DNA of 64,000 bases from Amorphoplanes digitatis (GTDB lineage Bacteria; Actinomycetota; Actinomycetes; Mycobacteriales; Micromonosporaceae), in NCBI RefSeq assembly GCF_014205335.1, contig NZ_JACHNH010000001.1, positions 7,062,501 to 7,126,500 of the forward strand, read 5' to 3'. Made by a program: the position numbers and the translations under genes. Position 1 is the first letter of the stretch; every line of letters starts with the position of its first letter. Below the pieces are notes generated by a model. That model was given only the letters and a program-made list of their open reading frames with translations, made no database searches and had not been told where the DNA came from. Of the stretch, positions 6,541 through 15,119 are shown one piece after another.

Positions 6541-7839
6541 TTAGCGTCCGGGGGTCCAGAGACCCGCCGAGATCGTACGGGTGAGAGAGGCGCGCTCGTC
6601 GTCGCCGTCGAGCGACCACATCATCGCGCCGCCGAGGCCCTCGCCCCGGATGTACGCCGTCTTCTGGAGGACCTGCGCCGGGTCGTCGTACGTCCAGAAG
6701 GTCGTGCCGTCGAAGAGCCACGAGTGGCCGGAGCGCCAGTCGCGGTGCAGCTTGAAGCCCTGCGCCGGCAGCGTCTTCAGGGTCTTGTAGTCCTCGGTGC
6801 CGACCGCGAACCTACCGGGCGCGCCGCCGGTGACCGTCGCGAACAGACCGTTGCCGCCGCCGGTCGCGCCGGTCCAGCCCTGGCCGTAGTACGGGATGCC
6901 GAGGACGAGTTTGCCGCCGGGCGCGCCGCGGTGGCGCCAGGTGTCGATCGCGACCTCGACGGAGAAGTCAGGGTTGTCGGGCGCGCCGGCCGGTACCCGC
7001 AGCGCGGACTGCTGGTTGGTCCGCGACTCCCACGAGCCGTGGAAGTCGTAGCCCTGCACGGTGCCGAAGTCGAGGTACTTGAAGATCTTCTTCGCCTCGA
7101 AGCCGGCGTCGATCTTGGCGGGGGCCGCCGGCAGGAACGCGGTCAGCTCGTAGCGCCGCTTGGTGGTGCGGCTCAGCGAGTCGAGCTGCCGGCGGAACTC
7201 CGCGGCGAGCAGGGTGAAGTTCTGCCGGTCCTGCGGCCGGATCACGTTGCCGGCGTTGCCCTCCGAGCCGGGCCACTCCCAGTCGAGGTCGATGCCGTCG
7301 AAGATCCCGGCGGCGACGCCCGCGGCGAGCCCGGGCAGGTTGCCCTTGATCCACAGGTCGACGCAGGAGCCGACGAGCTTCTTGCGCGAGGCGTCGGTCA
7401 GGGCCGCGTCGGAGAAGTACGCCGATCCGGTCCAGCCGCCGAGCGAGATCAGCACCCGCAGCTTCGGGTTCGCCGCCTTGAGCTCGGCGAGCTGGTTGAG
7501 GTTGCCGGCGATCGGCTGGCCGGCGACATCGCCGACGCCGTCGACGCTGTTCGCGTCCGAGAACGGCACGCTCCAGTCGGCCCAGGAGTCGGCCGAGTCG
7601 CAGACACCGGCCGCGGTCACCGGGCCGAACGCGTAGTTGATGTGGGTCAGCCCGGCGGCCGCGCCGGACTGCTGGACCTTGGCAAGCTGGAAGTCGCGGC
7701 CGTAGATGCCCCACTGGGTGAAGTACCCGACCTTGACGTACTGCTTCCTCTGATGTGCCTGTGCGGTGGCCGGTGCGGCCGTGACTGCGACCAGTACGGC
7801 AGCGCCGACGGCCAGCAGGCGGCGGGAGAATCCGCGCAT
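6541..7839 (-). CDS. secreted GH18 chitinase
   Basis: This 432-residue protein starts with a Sec signal peptide (RR near residues 6-7, hydrophobic core to about 22, cleavage near ATA-QAH). The GH18 barrel shows the strand-3 SLGG motif near residue 132 and the catalytic DGIDLDWEW at 181-189, with Glu188 the proton donor. GYFTQWGIYGRDF near the start and MMWSLDGDD near the end are typical of bacterial chitinases of subfamily A. No carbohydrate-binding module is attached, unlike the second GH18 gene in this window. It hydrolyses beta-1,4-GlcNAc polymers outside the cell. It is monocistronic, with its own promoter just upstream. Confidence 0.93.
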   Translation of the reverse strand: MRGFSRRLLAVGAAVLVAVTAAPATAQAHQRKQYVKVGYFTQWGIYGRDFQLAKVQQSGAAAGLTHINYAFGPVTAAGVCDSADSWADWSVPFSDANSVDGVGDVAGQPIAGNLNQLAELKAANPKLRVLISLGGWTGSAYFSDAALTDASRKKLVGSCVDLWIKGNLPGLAAGVAAGIFDGIDLDWEWPGSEGNAGNVIRPQDRQNFTLLAAEFRRQLDSLSRTTKRRYELTAFLPAAPAKIDAGFEAKKIFKYLDFGTVQGYDFHGSWESRTNQQSALRVPAGAPDNPDFSVEVAIDTWRHRGAPGGKLVLGIPYYGQGWTGATGGGNGLFATVTGGAPGRFAVGTEDYKTLKTLPAQGFKLHRDWRSGHSWLFDGTTFWTYDDPAQVLQKTAYIRGEGLGGAMMWSLDGDDERASLTRTISAGLWTPGR

Positions 7840-7883
7840 GAGCCCTCCAGGGGCGGACGGAAGTGTCGACGAGGAATCGTGAA

Positions 7884-7931
7884 GAAAGTTTCCTAATCGA
7901 GGAAGCTAAACGTCCGCACCCTGGCGGTCAA
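7884..7931 (-). promoter_or_regulatory. chitinase promoter with small palindrome
   Basis: On the minus strand TTGACC (7926-7931) and TAGCTT (7903-7908) are separated by 17 bases, a good housekeeping promoter. The palindrome GAAACTTTC (7884-7892) lies just downstream and could bind a repressor. Confidence 0.6.
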
Positions 7932-7935
7932 TACT

Positions 7936-9054
7936 TCAGCGCAGGTGCGCCGTTTCATTGACCGATCGGACGGCGACGCCGCCGTCCGGCCACATGTCCA
8001 CGGTGGAGACGCCGGCCGCGTCCAGGAAGAGCCGGTGCAGGAAGGCGTCGCCGGCGGCGAGCGCGTCGCGCAGGATCAACTTGATCGGCGAGACGTGCGA
8101 AACCACCACGACCGTGCCCGACGGGTACGCCGACTTCAGCGTCTCCAGCGCGCCGCGCACCCGCTTCGCGACCGCCTGGAAGGACTCGCCGTTCGGCGGC
8201 GCGACCGCGGTCGAGTCGAGCCAGCGGTCCAGCTCGGCGGGCCAGCGCTCGCGCGCCTCGGCGAAGGTCAGGCCCTCCCAGTCGCCGAAGTCGCACTCGA
8301 TCAGCTCCGGCAGCACGGTCACCGTCACGTTGCCCAGCTCGGCCGCGATGAACTCCGCCGTACGCACGCACCTCCGCAGGGGTGACGAGACGACGGCCGC
8401 GACGTCGCGCGAGATGCCCGCCACCCGCCCGGCCGCGGCCATGGCCTGCGCCTCGCCCTGCTCGGAGAGCGGGACGTCGCCGCGGCCGGAGTAGCGGCCC
8501 TGCGCGGTCAGCGCGGTCTCGCCGTGCCGCACGAGGATGAGCCGGGTGGCCGAGTCGAGCGACGGCGGCGCCCAGTTCTTCGGGGCCTTCGCCTCGAAGG
8601 CCGGAGACGCGGCGGCCGGCGACTCGGCACGCACCGGCTTGCCGGCCGCCTCGTCCATCGCGCGGTTGGCCAGGGCGTCGGCCAGCTTGTTGCGCTCGCG
8701 CGGTATCCATTCGAACGTCACGGCCGCGAAGCCGTCGACGAGCTTCGCCGCCTCCGCGGCGAGCGGCCGCAGCCCGGGATTCTTGATCTGCCAGCGGCCG
8801 GACATCTGCTCGATCACGAGCTTCGAGTCCATCCGGACGTCGACCCGGGCGGCGCCCAGCTCGGCGGCCGCCCGCAGCCCGGCGATCAGGCCCTGGTACT
8901 CCGCGACGTTGTTCGTCTGGGTGCCCAGCGAGCCGTGCCGCTCGAGCAGCACCTCTCCGGTGGCCTCCTCGAGCACGACGGCACCGTAGCCGGCCGGGCC
9001 GGGGTTACCCCGCGAGCCGCCGTCGGCCTCCACCACGACCCGCAAGCCGGTCAC
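7936..9054 (-). CDS. bifunctional RNase H / histidine (acid) phosphatase
   Basis: A 372-residue fusion. The N-terminal RNase HI domain has ADGGSRGNPGPAGYGAVV with Asp11, NNVAEYQGL with Glu52, and MDSKLV with Asp76 as metal ligands. The C-terminal histidine phosphatase domain starts LILVRHGETALTAQGRYSGR with the RHGE motif. The mycobacterial orthologue (Rv2228c type) has the same fusion and neighbours; its phosphatase half acts on alpha-ribazole phosphate or generic phosphoesters. The GTG at 9054 was chosen by family length. The best Shine-Dalgarno, GAGGGAG at 9071-9077, is rather far away, and an ATG at 9129 would overlap the upstream gene. Confidence 0.92.
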   Translation of the reverse strand: MTGLRVVVEADGGSRGNPGPAGYGAVVLEEATGEVLLERHGSLGTQTNNVAEYQGLIAGLRAAAELGAARVDVRMDSKLVIEQMSGRWQIKNPGLRPLAAEAAKLVDGFAAVTFEWIPRERNKLADALANRAMDEAAGKPVRAESPAAASPAFEAKAPKNWAPPSLDSATRLILVRHGETALTAQGRYSGRGDVPLSEQGEAQAMAAAGRVAGISRDVAAVVSSPLRRCVRTAEFIAAELGNVTVTVLPELIECDFGDWEGLTFAEARERWPAELDRWLDSTAVAPPNGESFQAVAKRVRGALETLKSAYPSGTVVVVSHVSPIKLILRDALAAGDAFLHRLFLDAAGVSTVDMWPDGGVAVRSVNETAHLR

Positions 9055-9086
9055 TGTATTGATGGTCGAACTCCCTCGTACGTCGG

Positions 9087-9821
9087 TTACAGCCCGGACT
9101 CGGCGGTGCGGACCATGATCCGGCGGCATTCCTCGCAGCGGACGACCTCGTCGGCGGGCGCGGACTTCACCCGGGCCAGGTCGGCGCCGTACAGCTCGAT
9201 GCGGCAGCCGCCGCAGCGCCCGGAGCGGACCAGCGCCGCGCCGAGGCCCGAGTCCGTACGGATCTTGTCGTAGAGGGCGAGCAGGTCCGGCGGCAGGTCG
9301 CTGGCGAGTGGCGCCCGCGACTGGGTCTTGAACTCCTGCTCCTTGGCGATGTCGGCGTACGCCTCGTCACGGCCGGCCTCGGCCGTCCGCCGGCGCTCGC
9401 CGGCCTCGGCCAGCCGCTTCTTCACCTCGTTGAGGGTCTGCTCGGCGCCCTCCCGCTGCTCCATGAGCTCGAGCTCGGCGTCCTCCAGCTCCGACTGGCG
9501 CCGGTCGAGGGTGGCCAGCTCGTGCTGGAGGCCCTCGATCTCGCGCAGGGCGCCGCCGGCCTCGAGCCGGGCCTTGTCCCGGTCCTTGCGGGTGCGTACC
9601 TGCTCGATGTCCTTCTCGAAGCGGGCGATGTCGCGGTCCAGGTCGTCGACGGCCACCTGGGCGCGGACCCGCTCGTCCTCCATGGCGGAGAGCTCGCGGG
9701 AGATCTTGTCGATCTCGGCCAGCTCGGGCAGCGACTTGCGGCGGTGTGCGAGCTGGGCGAGGGAGGTGTCGATGGCCTGCAGGTCGAGCAGACGGCGCTG
9801 GGCTTCCGGGGCGGCCTTCAC
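9087..9821 (-). CDS. C4-type zinc-ribbon, coiled-coil protein
   Basis: A 244-residue protein. Residues 1-180 are a long charged coiled coil (repeated LxxLxxx with many E, R, D). The C-terminus carries CGGC and CEEC pairs (SGRCGGCRIELYG, VVRCEECRRIMV), a C4 zinc ribbon. This is the Rv2229c-type family, conserved between Nif3-like and RNase H-phosphatase genes across actinobacteria. It overlaps the upstream Nif3 gene by 4 bases. A nucleic-acid-associated role is plausible but not established. Confidence 0.9.
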   Translation of the reverse strand: MKAAPEAQRRLLDLQAIDTSLAQLAHRRKSLPELAEIDKISRELSAMEDERVRAQVAVDDLDRDIARFEKDIEQVRTRKDRDKARLEAGGALREIEGLQHELATLDRRQSELEDAELELMEQREGAEQTLNEVKKRLAEAGERRRTAEAGRDEAYADIAKEQEFKTQSRAPLASDLPPDLLALYDKIRTDSGLGAALVRSGRCGGCRIELYGADLARVKSAPADEVVRCEECRRIMVRTAESGL

Positions 9822-10687
9822 GTCAGGTACTCCTTATTTCCACTGACCGCGTGCACGGTCCAGGGGTCGGTGTCGAGATCGGACACGAGGGCCGTGACCG
9901 GGAACTGGGCGCGCAGCCAGCCCGCCACCTCGTCGAGCCACGGCCGTTCGCTCGCCCAGTGGGCGACGTCGAGCAGCGCCGGACCGTCGGCGGCGAGGTG
10001 CTCGCTAGCGGGATGATGCCGCAGGTCGGCGCAGAGGTACGCATCGGCACCCGCCCGGGCCGCGTCGCGCAGGAATGAGTCGCCCGCTCCCCCGCAGACG
10101 GCGAGCGTACGGATCAGCCGTGCGGGGTCGCCGGCGGCGCGCACGCCGGCCGCGGTCTGCGGCAGCCGGTCGGCGGCGAACCGGGCCAGCTCGGCCAGCG
10201 GCATCGGCGTGGCCAGCTCGCCGACCCGGCCGGCGCCCCGGCCGTCGCCGGCGGCCGGGCTGCCGGGTGCGGCGGGGACCAGCGGCCGCAGGTCGGCCAG
10301 GTCGAGCCGGGCGGCGAGGGCGTCGGAGACGCCAGGGTTCGCGACGTCGGCGTTGGTGTGCGCGACGTAGAGCGCGACGTCGGCCTTGATCAGCCGGTGC
10401 ACGATGCGGCCCTTGTAGGTGTCCGGCGCGACCGAGGAGACGCCCTTGAGCAGCAGCGGGTGGTGAGCCACGATCAGGTTCGCGCCCTCGGAGACCGCCT
10501 CCTCGACGGTCTCGGGCACGCAGTCGACCACGCACAGCACCCGGGTGACGGGGGTGTCGAACTCCCCCAGGACGAGGCCCACCCTGTCCCACTGCTCGGC
10601 CCAGGCCCTCGGATAGCGCGCGTCGAGGGCGGCCACCACGTCACGGACGGTGGGTGGGGCAACGGCGGTGTCGGTCACGGCCGCCAA
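9818..10687 (-). CDS. Nif3-like dinuclear metal-centre protein
   Basis: A 289-residue protein with the Nif3/GTP cyclohydrolase I type 2 fold. Visible signatures are WDRVGLVLGE, CVVDCVPETVEEA, LIVAHHPLLLKGV with two metal-binding histidines, YVAHTNADVANPGV, and near the C-terminus LLDVAHWASERPWL with another ligand His. The family binds two metal ions in a toroidal hexamer; the cellular reaction is uncertain. The stop overlaps the start of the zinc-ribbon gene. A GTG three codons inside the first ATG could be the true start. Confidence 0.92.
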   Translation of the reverse strand: MAAVTDTAVAPPTVRDVVAALDARYPRAWAEQWDRVGLVLGEFDTPVTRVLCVVDCVPETVEEAVSEGANLIVAHHPLLLKGVSSVAPDTYKGRIVHRLIKADVALYVAHTNADVANPGVSDALAARLDLADLRPLVPAAPGSPAAGDGRGAGRVGELATPMPLAELARFAADRLPQTAAGVRAAGDPARLIRTLAVCGGAGDSFLRDAARAGADAYLCADLRHHPASEHLAADGPALLDVAHWASERPWLDEVAGWLRAQFPVTALVSDLDTDPWTVHAVSGNKEYLT

Positions 10688-10699
10688 CTCTACCCAGGC

Positions 10700-11284
10700 T
10701 CAGGATCGGGCCCCGGGCTCGACTCGGTTGTCGGTCTCGAATCTGCTGTGCAGGGCCTGAAGCGCGCGCCGCCACGGGAACTGGCTCCGGAACCGGTCGT
10801 TCTGTCCGGGTCCACCGAGAATGACGACGTCATCGCCGTAAAGCACCTGAACACCCCAGTTGCGGAGTTTGGCCATGCTCTCGTGCAGCGCCGGGTGCCG
10901 GGCCATCACCTTGTTCGTGTACGGCACGACCACGGTCGGCACCCCAAACCCGTACGCCTCGACCAGCAGGCCGAGCACGAGGGTGTCGGTGATCCCGGCC
11001 GACCATTTGTTGATCGTGTTCACCGTCGCGGGAGCCACGATCATCGCGTCGGCCGGGGGCAGCAGGTCGTCGTCGCCGGGATTCTTGTAGTAGCTGCGCA
11101 CCGCGTGCCCGGTCTGTGCCTGCAACGCGGCCGCGTCGACGAACTTGCGCCCGTCCGGCGTGGTGATCACGCAGACCTCCCAGCCGTCGCGCTGTGCCAG
11201 GTCGACGAGCACCCCGACGTCGCGGGCGATCGGCGAGCCACACACCAGCACGTACAGCACGCCGGGCGAGATGTTGACACTCAT
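10700..11284 (-). CDS. flavoprotein (phosphopantothenoylcysteine-decarboxylase-like fold)
   Basis: A 194-residue protein. VLYVLVCGSPIARDVGVLVD, WEVCVITTPDGRKFVD, and ADAMIVAPATVNTINKWSAG are the FMN-binding and PASANT-like motifs of the flavoprotein family (Pfam Flavoprotein). The start ATG 11284 follows GAGGTGGG by about 10 bases. It lies 16 bases after the XRE regulator, a pairing common in streptomycetes and Micromonosporaceae. It lacks the synthetase domain of CoaBC, so pantothenate metabolism is unlikely; the substrate is unknown. Confidence 0.85.
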   Translation of the reverse strand: MSVNISPGVLYVLVCGSPIARDVGVLVDLAQRDGWEVCVITTPDGRKFVDAAALQAQTGHAVRSYYKNPGDDDLLPPADAMIVAPATVNTINKWSAGITDTLVLGLLVEAYGFGVPTVVVPYTNKVMARHPALHESMAKLRNWGVQVLYGDDVVILGGPGQNDRFRSQFPWRRALQALHSRFETDNRVEPGARS

Positions 11285-11300
11285 CACCCGAAAACCCACC

Positions 11301-12545
11301 TCATACGCCGACTCCCATCTGCTCAGCCAGCTCCGCGATGGGTGCCGGCGGTGTGCCCCGCGTGCGTCGCAGCACGTCGGAGATGACCTCATGGGCGAGC
11401 GGCCGGCAACGAATCTCCGAGGGGGCGAGCCGGTCGCCCTCCAGCAGCATCTCGCTGGCCTTCTCCACGTCGCCGATCTGCGTGTAACCCCGGGCGATGT
11501 CCAGGTAGTGATGCGCGCGCCGCTCCGGCAGCATCGCCGCGAAACTCTCCGGGTCGATCTTGCTGTGCGTCTCGATCGCCTTGCCGCCGTCGCCGAGCTC
11601 GATCGCGGCCGCGGCCCGGTGCAGCTCCACGTTGGTCGGCCCGAACGAGGTCCAGTAGTAGTTATAGTCGCCGCCCAGCGCGCCGGCCGCCTGCTCGGCG
11701 CCGCCGACCAGGTCGCGCACCGTGGCGCTGTCGCCGATCCGGGCGGCCGCCATCGCGCCGGTGAGCAGCAGCAGGCCGTAGACGGAGAGCCGCTCCGGCG
11801 TGGCCGCCTCCGGCGTCATCGGCGCGAGCCGGTTGGCGATGTTGACGTTGACCTCGAGCGCCGAGCGGATCCGGCCCAGCGAGAGCAGCGCCAGCCCGAC
11901 CCGGTGGCTGGCCATCCCCGCCAGCAACTGGTCGCCGGCGCGCTGCGAGACCGCGATCGAGCGGTCGGCGGCGAGCCAGGACAGCTCGTGCTCGCCGACC
12001 TTGCGCAGGGCCGAGGAGGCGATCTGGTACACCTGCCCGAGCAGGTGGGCCGCGTCGCGGGCCTCCTCGCCGCTCGCGTGTGCGCTGTCCGCGGCCTGCG
12101 CGTCACGCAGCAGTTGCGGCAGCTTGCGGGCCAGGACGCCGTACTTCGCGTGCTGGTAGGTCAGCCAGGCGTGGCTGACCGCCTTGCGCATCTCCATCAG
12201 CGGCGGCGCCTGCGGCACCGGGTGGAAGAACGCGCTCATCTGGTCGTACCGCTCGAGCGCCGCGCGGATCTCCTCGACCTCGACCTGGTCGATGCAGTTC
12301 TGCGTCTCGGGCCGCCGCTCGACATCCTTGCCCAGCAGCAGCTGGACGTCGATCTGCAACACGTCGGCGATCTCATAGACGACGGAGAACTTGTCGAGTC
12401 GGCGGACCCCCCGCTCCACCTTGTCGACCCAGCTCTTGGATTTGCCCAGCCGGTCCGCGAAGACCTGTTGGGACATCTTGCGACGGCCGCGCCAATAGGC
12501 GACTCGGCGGCCGATCGGCAGCTCGTCCACGGGTGCCTCCCCCAC
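11301..12545 (-). CDS. XRE-family regulator with C-terminal TPR-like helical domain
   Basis: This 414-residue protein has an N-terminal Cro/C1 helix-turn-helix (MSQQVFADRLGKSKSWVDKV with ERGVRRLDKF following) and a long helical region of TPR-like repeats typical of actinomycete XRE-TPR regulators. The helical region probably senses a peptide or a small ligand. It heads a two-gene unit with the flavoprotein. The 12546-12776 gap to the divergent PrimPol-like gene contains the promoters of both but no clear palindrome. No target can be assigned. Confidence 0.88.
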   Translation of the reverse strand: MGEAPVDELPIGRRVAYWRGRRKMSQQVFADRLGKSKSWVDKVERGVRRLDKFSVVYEIADVLQIDVQLLLGKDVERRPETQNCIDQVEVEEIRAALERYDQMSAFFHPVPQAPPLMEMRKAVSHAWLTYQHAKYGVLARKLPQLLRDAQAADSAHASGEEARDAAHLLGQVYQIASSALRKVGEHELSWLAADRSIAVSQRAGDQLLAGMASHRVGLALLSLGRIRSALEVNVNIANRLAPMTPEAATPERLSVYGLLLLTGAMAAARIGDSATVRDLVGGAEQAAGALGGDYNYYWTSFGPTNVELHRAAAAIELGDGGKAIETHSKIDPESFAAMLPERRAHHYLDIARGYTQIGDVEKASEMLLEGDRLAPSEIRCRPLAHEVISDVLRRTRGTPPAPIAELAEQMGVGV

Positions 12546-12776
12546 TCAGCCGGCGGTCAGCGCCGGTGAGCATTCCGGTGTGTCAGCTGCAGTGTGGACC
12601 TCACTCGTCCGCGCAGGTCGCACAGGCTGTGTGATCGTCTGCCCACCGATGCTCGATAGTTTCTGATGCAAGTTGCAAGACGTGATCTGCCCGAACAAAC
12701 GAAGCGTGTCGAGCTTGGTGACGGCGGCCGTGCCTGGTATTGCGGCTACAGATCCCGAATCGGGGGTTTTACGACC

Positions 12777-13472
12777 ATGCAGTGGACCAACCGACGGCCG
12801 ATCGGCCCATGGGAGTACATAGATCGGATACGTCTGCGCCGGGCGGCGCTGCGCTACGCCGCGCGCGGCTGGGCCGTGACTCCGGGTGCGTACCTGTCCG
12901 GGCACCGTTTCCACTGCGGTCGGGCCGGCTGCCCGATCACGGGGTGCCACCCCGCGATCGAGTCCTGGGAGGACAACTCCAGCACGGACGCCCGCCGGGT
13001 GGCGCGGTGGTGGCGGCGCCGGCCGTACACGGTGCTGCTGGCCACCGGCTGGCGGTTCGATGTGCTGGAGGTGCCGGCGGCGGTCGGCCTGCGCGCGCTG
13101 GGCGCGATCCGCCTCCAGACGGGCGTGCTGGGCCCGGAGCGCGGCGACGCCCGCGGCCCGGTCGCGGTGACGCCGGCCGGGCGCTGGATGTTCCTGGTCC
13201 AGCCCGGCGAGGAGCTCCGGCCCGAGCTCGGCGCCTGCCTGGACGTGCTGCGGCACGGGCGCGGCTCGTGGGTGCCGGCCGCACCCAGCCGGATGCCCGA
13301 CGGCCCGGTCCGCTGGGCCGTCACGCCGGAACAGACCGGCTGGCATCTGCCCGGGTCGGCGGCCGTTCAGGCGGTGCTGCTCGACGCCCTTGACGCCGTC
13401 GGCGGCCGTCCACAGCGCACCTTCACGGTGAGCGTGCCCCGGCAGATGTCGACCGCCCGCCGCGCCGCCTGA
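12777..13472 (+). CDS. primase-polymerase (PrimPol)-like protein, stand-alone
   Basis: A 231-residue protein resembling the N-terminal bifunctional DNA primase/polymerase domain seen in actinomycete plasmids and phages. Visible parts are RRAALRYAARGWAVTPGAYL, a Cys pair region HCGRAGCPITGCHPA, and the core YTVLLATGWRFDVLEVPAAV. Active PrimPols carry a D-x-D/E at this core; here it reads DVLE, so activity may be weak or lost. No helicase domain follows. The ATG at 12777 was preferred to 12666 because the upstream residues do not look like the family. It could be a regulator or a domesticated relic. Confidence 0.7.
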   Translation: MQWTNRRPIGPWEYIDRIRLRRAALRYAARGWAVTPGAYLSGHRFHCGRAGCPITGCHPAIESWEDNSSTDARRVARWWRRRPYTVLLATGWRFDVLEVPAAVGLRALGAIRLQTGVLGPERGDARGPVAVTPAGRWMFLVQPGEELRPELGACLDVLRHGRGSWVPAAPSRMPDGPVRWAVTPEQTGWHLPGSAAVQAVLLDALDAVGGRPQRTFTVSVPRQMSTARRAA

Positions 13473-13607
13473 ACCTGCGTGCGCCGTGCGGCCATCGCCC
13501 GCCGGGTCGCTGACCCGGCTGGCGTGCTGCGTTCGGGCATGCTCGGCGGCGCACATGTCAGGTGACAACGTATTTGCCTACCTTGCGGTAGTCGAGTCAC
13601 CCGAATT

Positions 13608-13625
13608 GGTGAACACGTGATCACC
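13608..13625. promoter_or_regulatory. near-perfect palindrome, possible operator
   Basis: GGTGAACACGTGATCACC is symmetric at 16 of 18 positions around CACGTG. It lies in the 13473-13720 spacer upstream of the GNAT gene, which otherwise shows no gene. Confidence 0.4.
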
Positions 13626-13720
13626 CTACGCAGATGCCGTACCGGGCGGCTCCGCCGATCGGCCGACGGCCGCGGGGGAATCCGGTCGCGGGCCGCGCGG
13701 GGCACTGGGACGATCCAGCC

Positions 13721-14194
13721 ATGATCACAATCCGTGCGATCGAGCCGGACGCGCCGGATGCCGTCGCCCTGGTGCGGTCCTACCTGAGCGAGATCGTGGA
13801 CCGCTACCACGGCCGGCCGATGCCCGCGTCGGCGGTGGACGAGGCGCTCGCCGACGAGCCGGCGGACGACATCGCGGTGCTGCTCGTCGCGTACCGCGAT
13901 GAGGTGCCGGTCGGCTGCGCCGGGCTGCGCCCGGCCGAGCCGGGTACCGCCGAGATAACCAAGATGTACGTCGACCCGCGTGCCCGCCGGCTCGGCATCG
14001 GGCGCCGGCTGCTGTCCGCTGTGGAGCAGGCGGCCCGGGAGCGCGGCCTGGGCACCCTGCGCCTGGAGACCAGGACGGACCTGACCGAGGCGCGGTCGAT
14101 GTACACGGCCAACGGCTACGCCGAGATCCCGCCGCACCGCGACCAGCCGTACGCGGATCATTGGTACGCGAAGGACCTGAACCGGACGAGGTAA
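13721..14194 (+). CDS. GNAT-family N-acetyltransferase
   Basis: A 157-residue acetyltransferase. EITKMYVDPRARRLGIGRRL followed by LLSAVEQAARERGLGTLRLE contains the R/Q-x-x-G-x-G/A acetyl-CoA loop (RRLGIG). The C-terminus MYTANGYAEIPPHRD is the usual beta6-beta7 region. ATG 13721 was chosen because the N-terminus MITIRAIEPD fits the family; the Shine-Dalgarno is weak. The substrate is unknown. Confidence 0.9.
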   Translation: MITIRAIEPDAPDAVALVRSYLSEIVDRYHGRPMPASAVDEALADEPADDIAVLLVAYRDEVPVGCAGLRPAEPGTAEITKMYVDPRARRLGIGRRLLSAVEQAARERGLGTLRLETRTDLTEARSMYTANGYAEIPPHRDQPYADHWYAKDLNRTR

Positions 14195-14227
14195 CCATGA
14201 CCGCCACTCTCCGGGGAGGATGGCGGC

Positions 14228-15064
14228 ATGACGCACACGCATGATCACGTGGACTGGGGCGAGTACGGTCCCGACCTGATCGCCGACGCGGAGATCAACG
14301 CGCCGATGATCGACCAGGCCCTGCGCTGGCTCACCGAGCGCGTGCCACGGGCCGGTCTCGTCCTGGATGTCGGCAGCGGGCCGGGGGTCGCGGCCTGCAG
14401 ATTCGCACAGTTGCTTCCCGGCGCGACGGTGCTGGCCGCGGACGGCGCGGCACCTCTGCTGGCGCTCGCCCGGTCGCGCGCGGAGCGGCTGGGCCTGACG
14501 GACCGGTTCGCCACCCGCGAGATCAAGCTGCCGGACGGTCTCGCGGACCTGCCGGCCGCCGACCTGATATGGGTCAGCGGCGTTGCGCACCATCTGCCGG
14601 ATCCGGCAGAAGGGATACGGGCCTTCGCCGCGCTGCTCCGGCCCGGCGGATTGCTGGCGTTGCGCGAGGGCGGCCTGCCGCTGCAATTCCTGCCGTCGCA
14701 CGCGGACGGCGGCATGACGGCGCGGATGAACGCGGTGGACAGCGCCCTGTCACAGAGCCACTCGCACCCGATGGGAGCGATCGAGCCGCCGCGGTCCTGG
14801 CCGGAACTGCTCGCCGACGCCGGCCTGAGCGCGGTGCAAAGCCGCAGCTTCATGCTGGATCTGCCCGCCCCGCTGGACGAGGCGGCCCGCCGGCAGCTGG
14901 CGCGGACGCTGCGGCGTACCCGGGAGATGCTGGACGGCCACCTGGCCGACGGGGACGCGGAGCGGCTGGACCAGCTCACCGACCCCGAGGACCCGGAGAG
15001 CGTGCTGCGCCGCCCGGACGTCTTCATGCTCCGCGCGGCGACCATCCACACCGCCGTCCGCTAG
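14228..15064 (+). CDS. class I SAM-dependent methyltransferase
   Basis: A 278-residue enzyme. Motif I is LVLDVGSGPGVAACRFAQLL, followed by VLAADGAAPLLALAR (motif post I) and ADLIWVSGVAHHLPDP (motif IV region). GGGGAGG lies 8 bases before the ATG. It is 33 bases downstream of the GNAT gene in the same direction and may be co-transcribed. It could methylate a small molecule; the acceptor is unknown. Confidence 0.9.
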   Translation: MTHTHDHVDWGEYGPDLIADAEINAPMIDQALRWLTERVPRAGLVLDVGSGPGVAACRFAQLLPGATVLAADGAAPLLALARSRAERLGLTDRFATREIKLPDGLADLPAADLIWVSGVAHHLPDPAEGIRAFAALLRPGGLLALREGGLPLQFLPSHADGGMTARMNAVDSALSQSHSHPMGAIEPPRSWPELLADAGLSAVQSRSFMLDLPAPLDEAARRQLARTLRRTREMLDGHLADGDAERLDQLTDPEDPESVLRRPDVFMLRAATIHTAVR

Positions 15065-15073
15065 CGCCGCGGA

Positions 15074-15108
15074 CCTGGCTCCCGTCCCGCGAGCGGGCGG
15101 GAGCCAGG
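15074..15108. terminator. bidirectional terminator hairpin
   Basis: CCTGGCTCCCG (15074-15084) pairs with CGGGAGCCAGG (15098-15108) between the convergent methyltransferase and membrane-protein genes. Confidence 0.65.
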
Positions 15109-15119
15109 CGCGGCGACCA

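Noticed and set aside
6529..7896. Plus-strand frame opposite the first chitinase
   Set aside because: Arg/Val/Gly/Glu-rich shadow; the minus strand encodes a complete GH18 enzyme with signal peptide.
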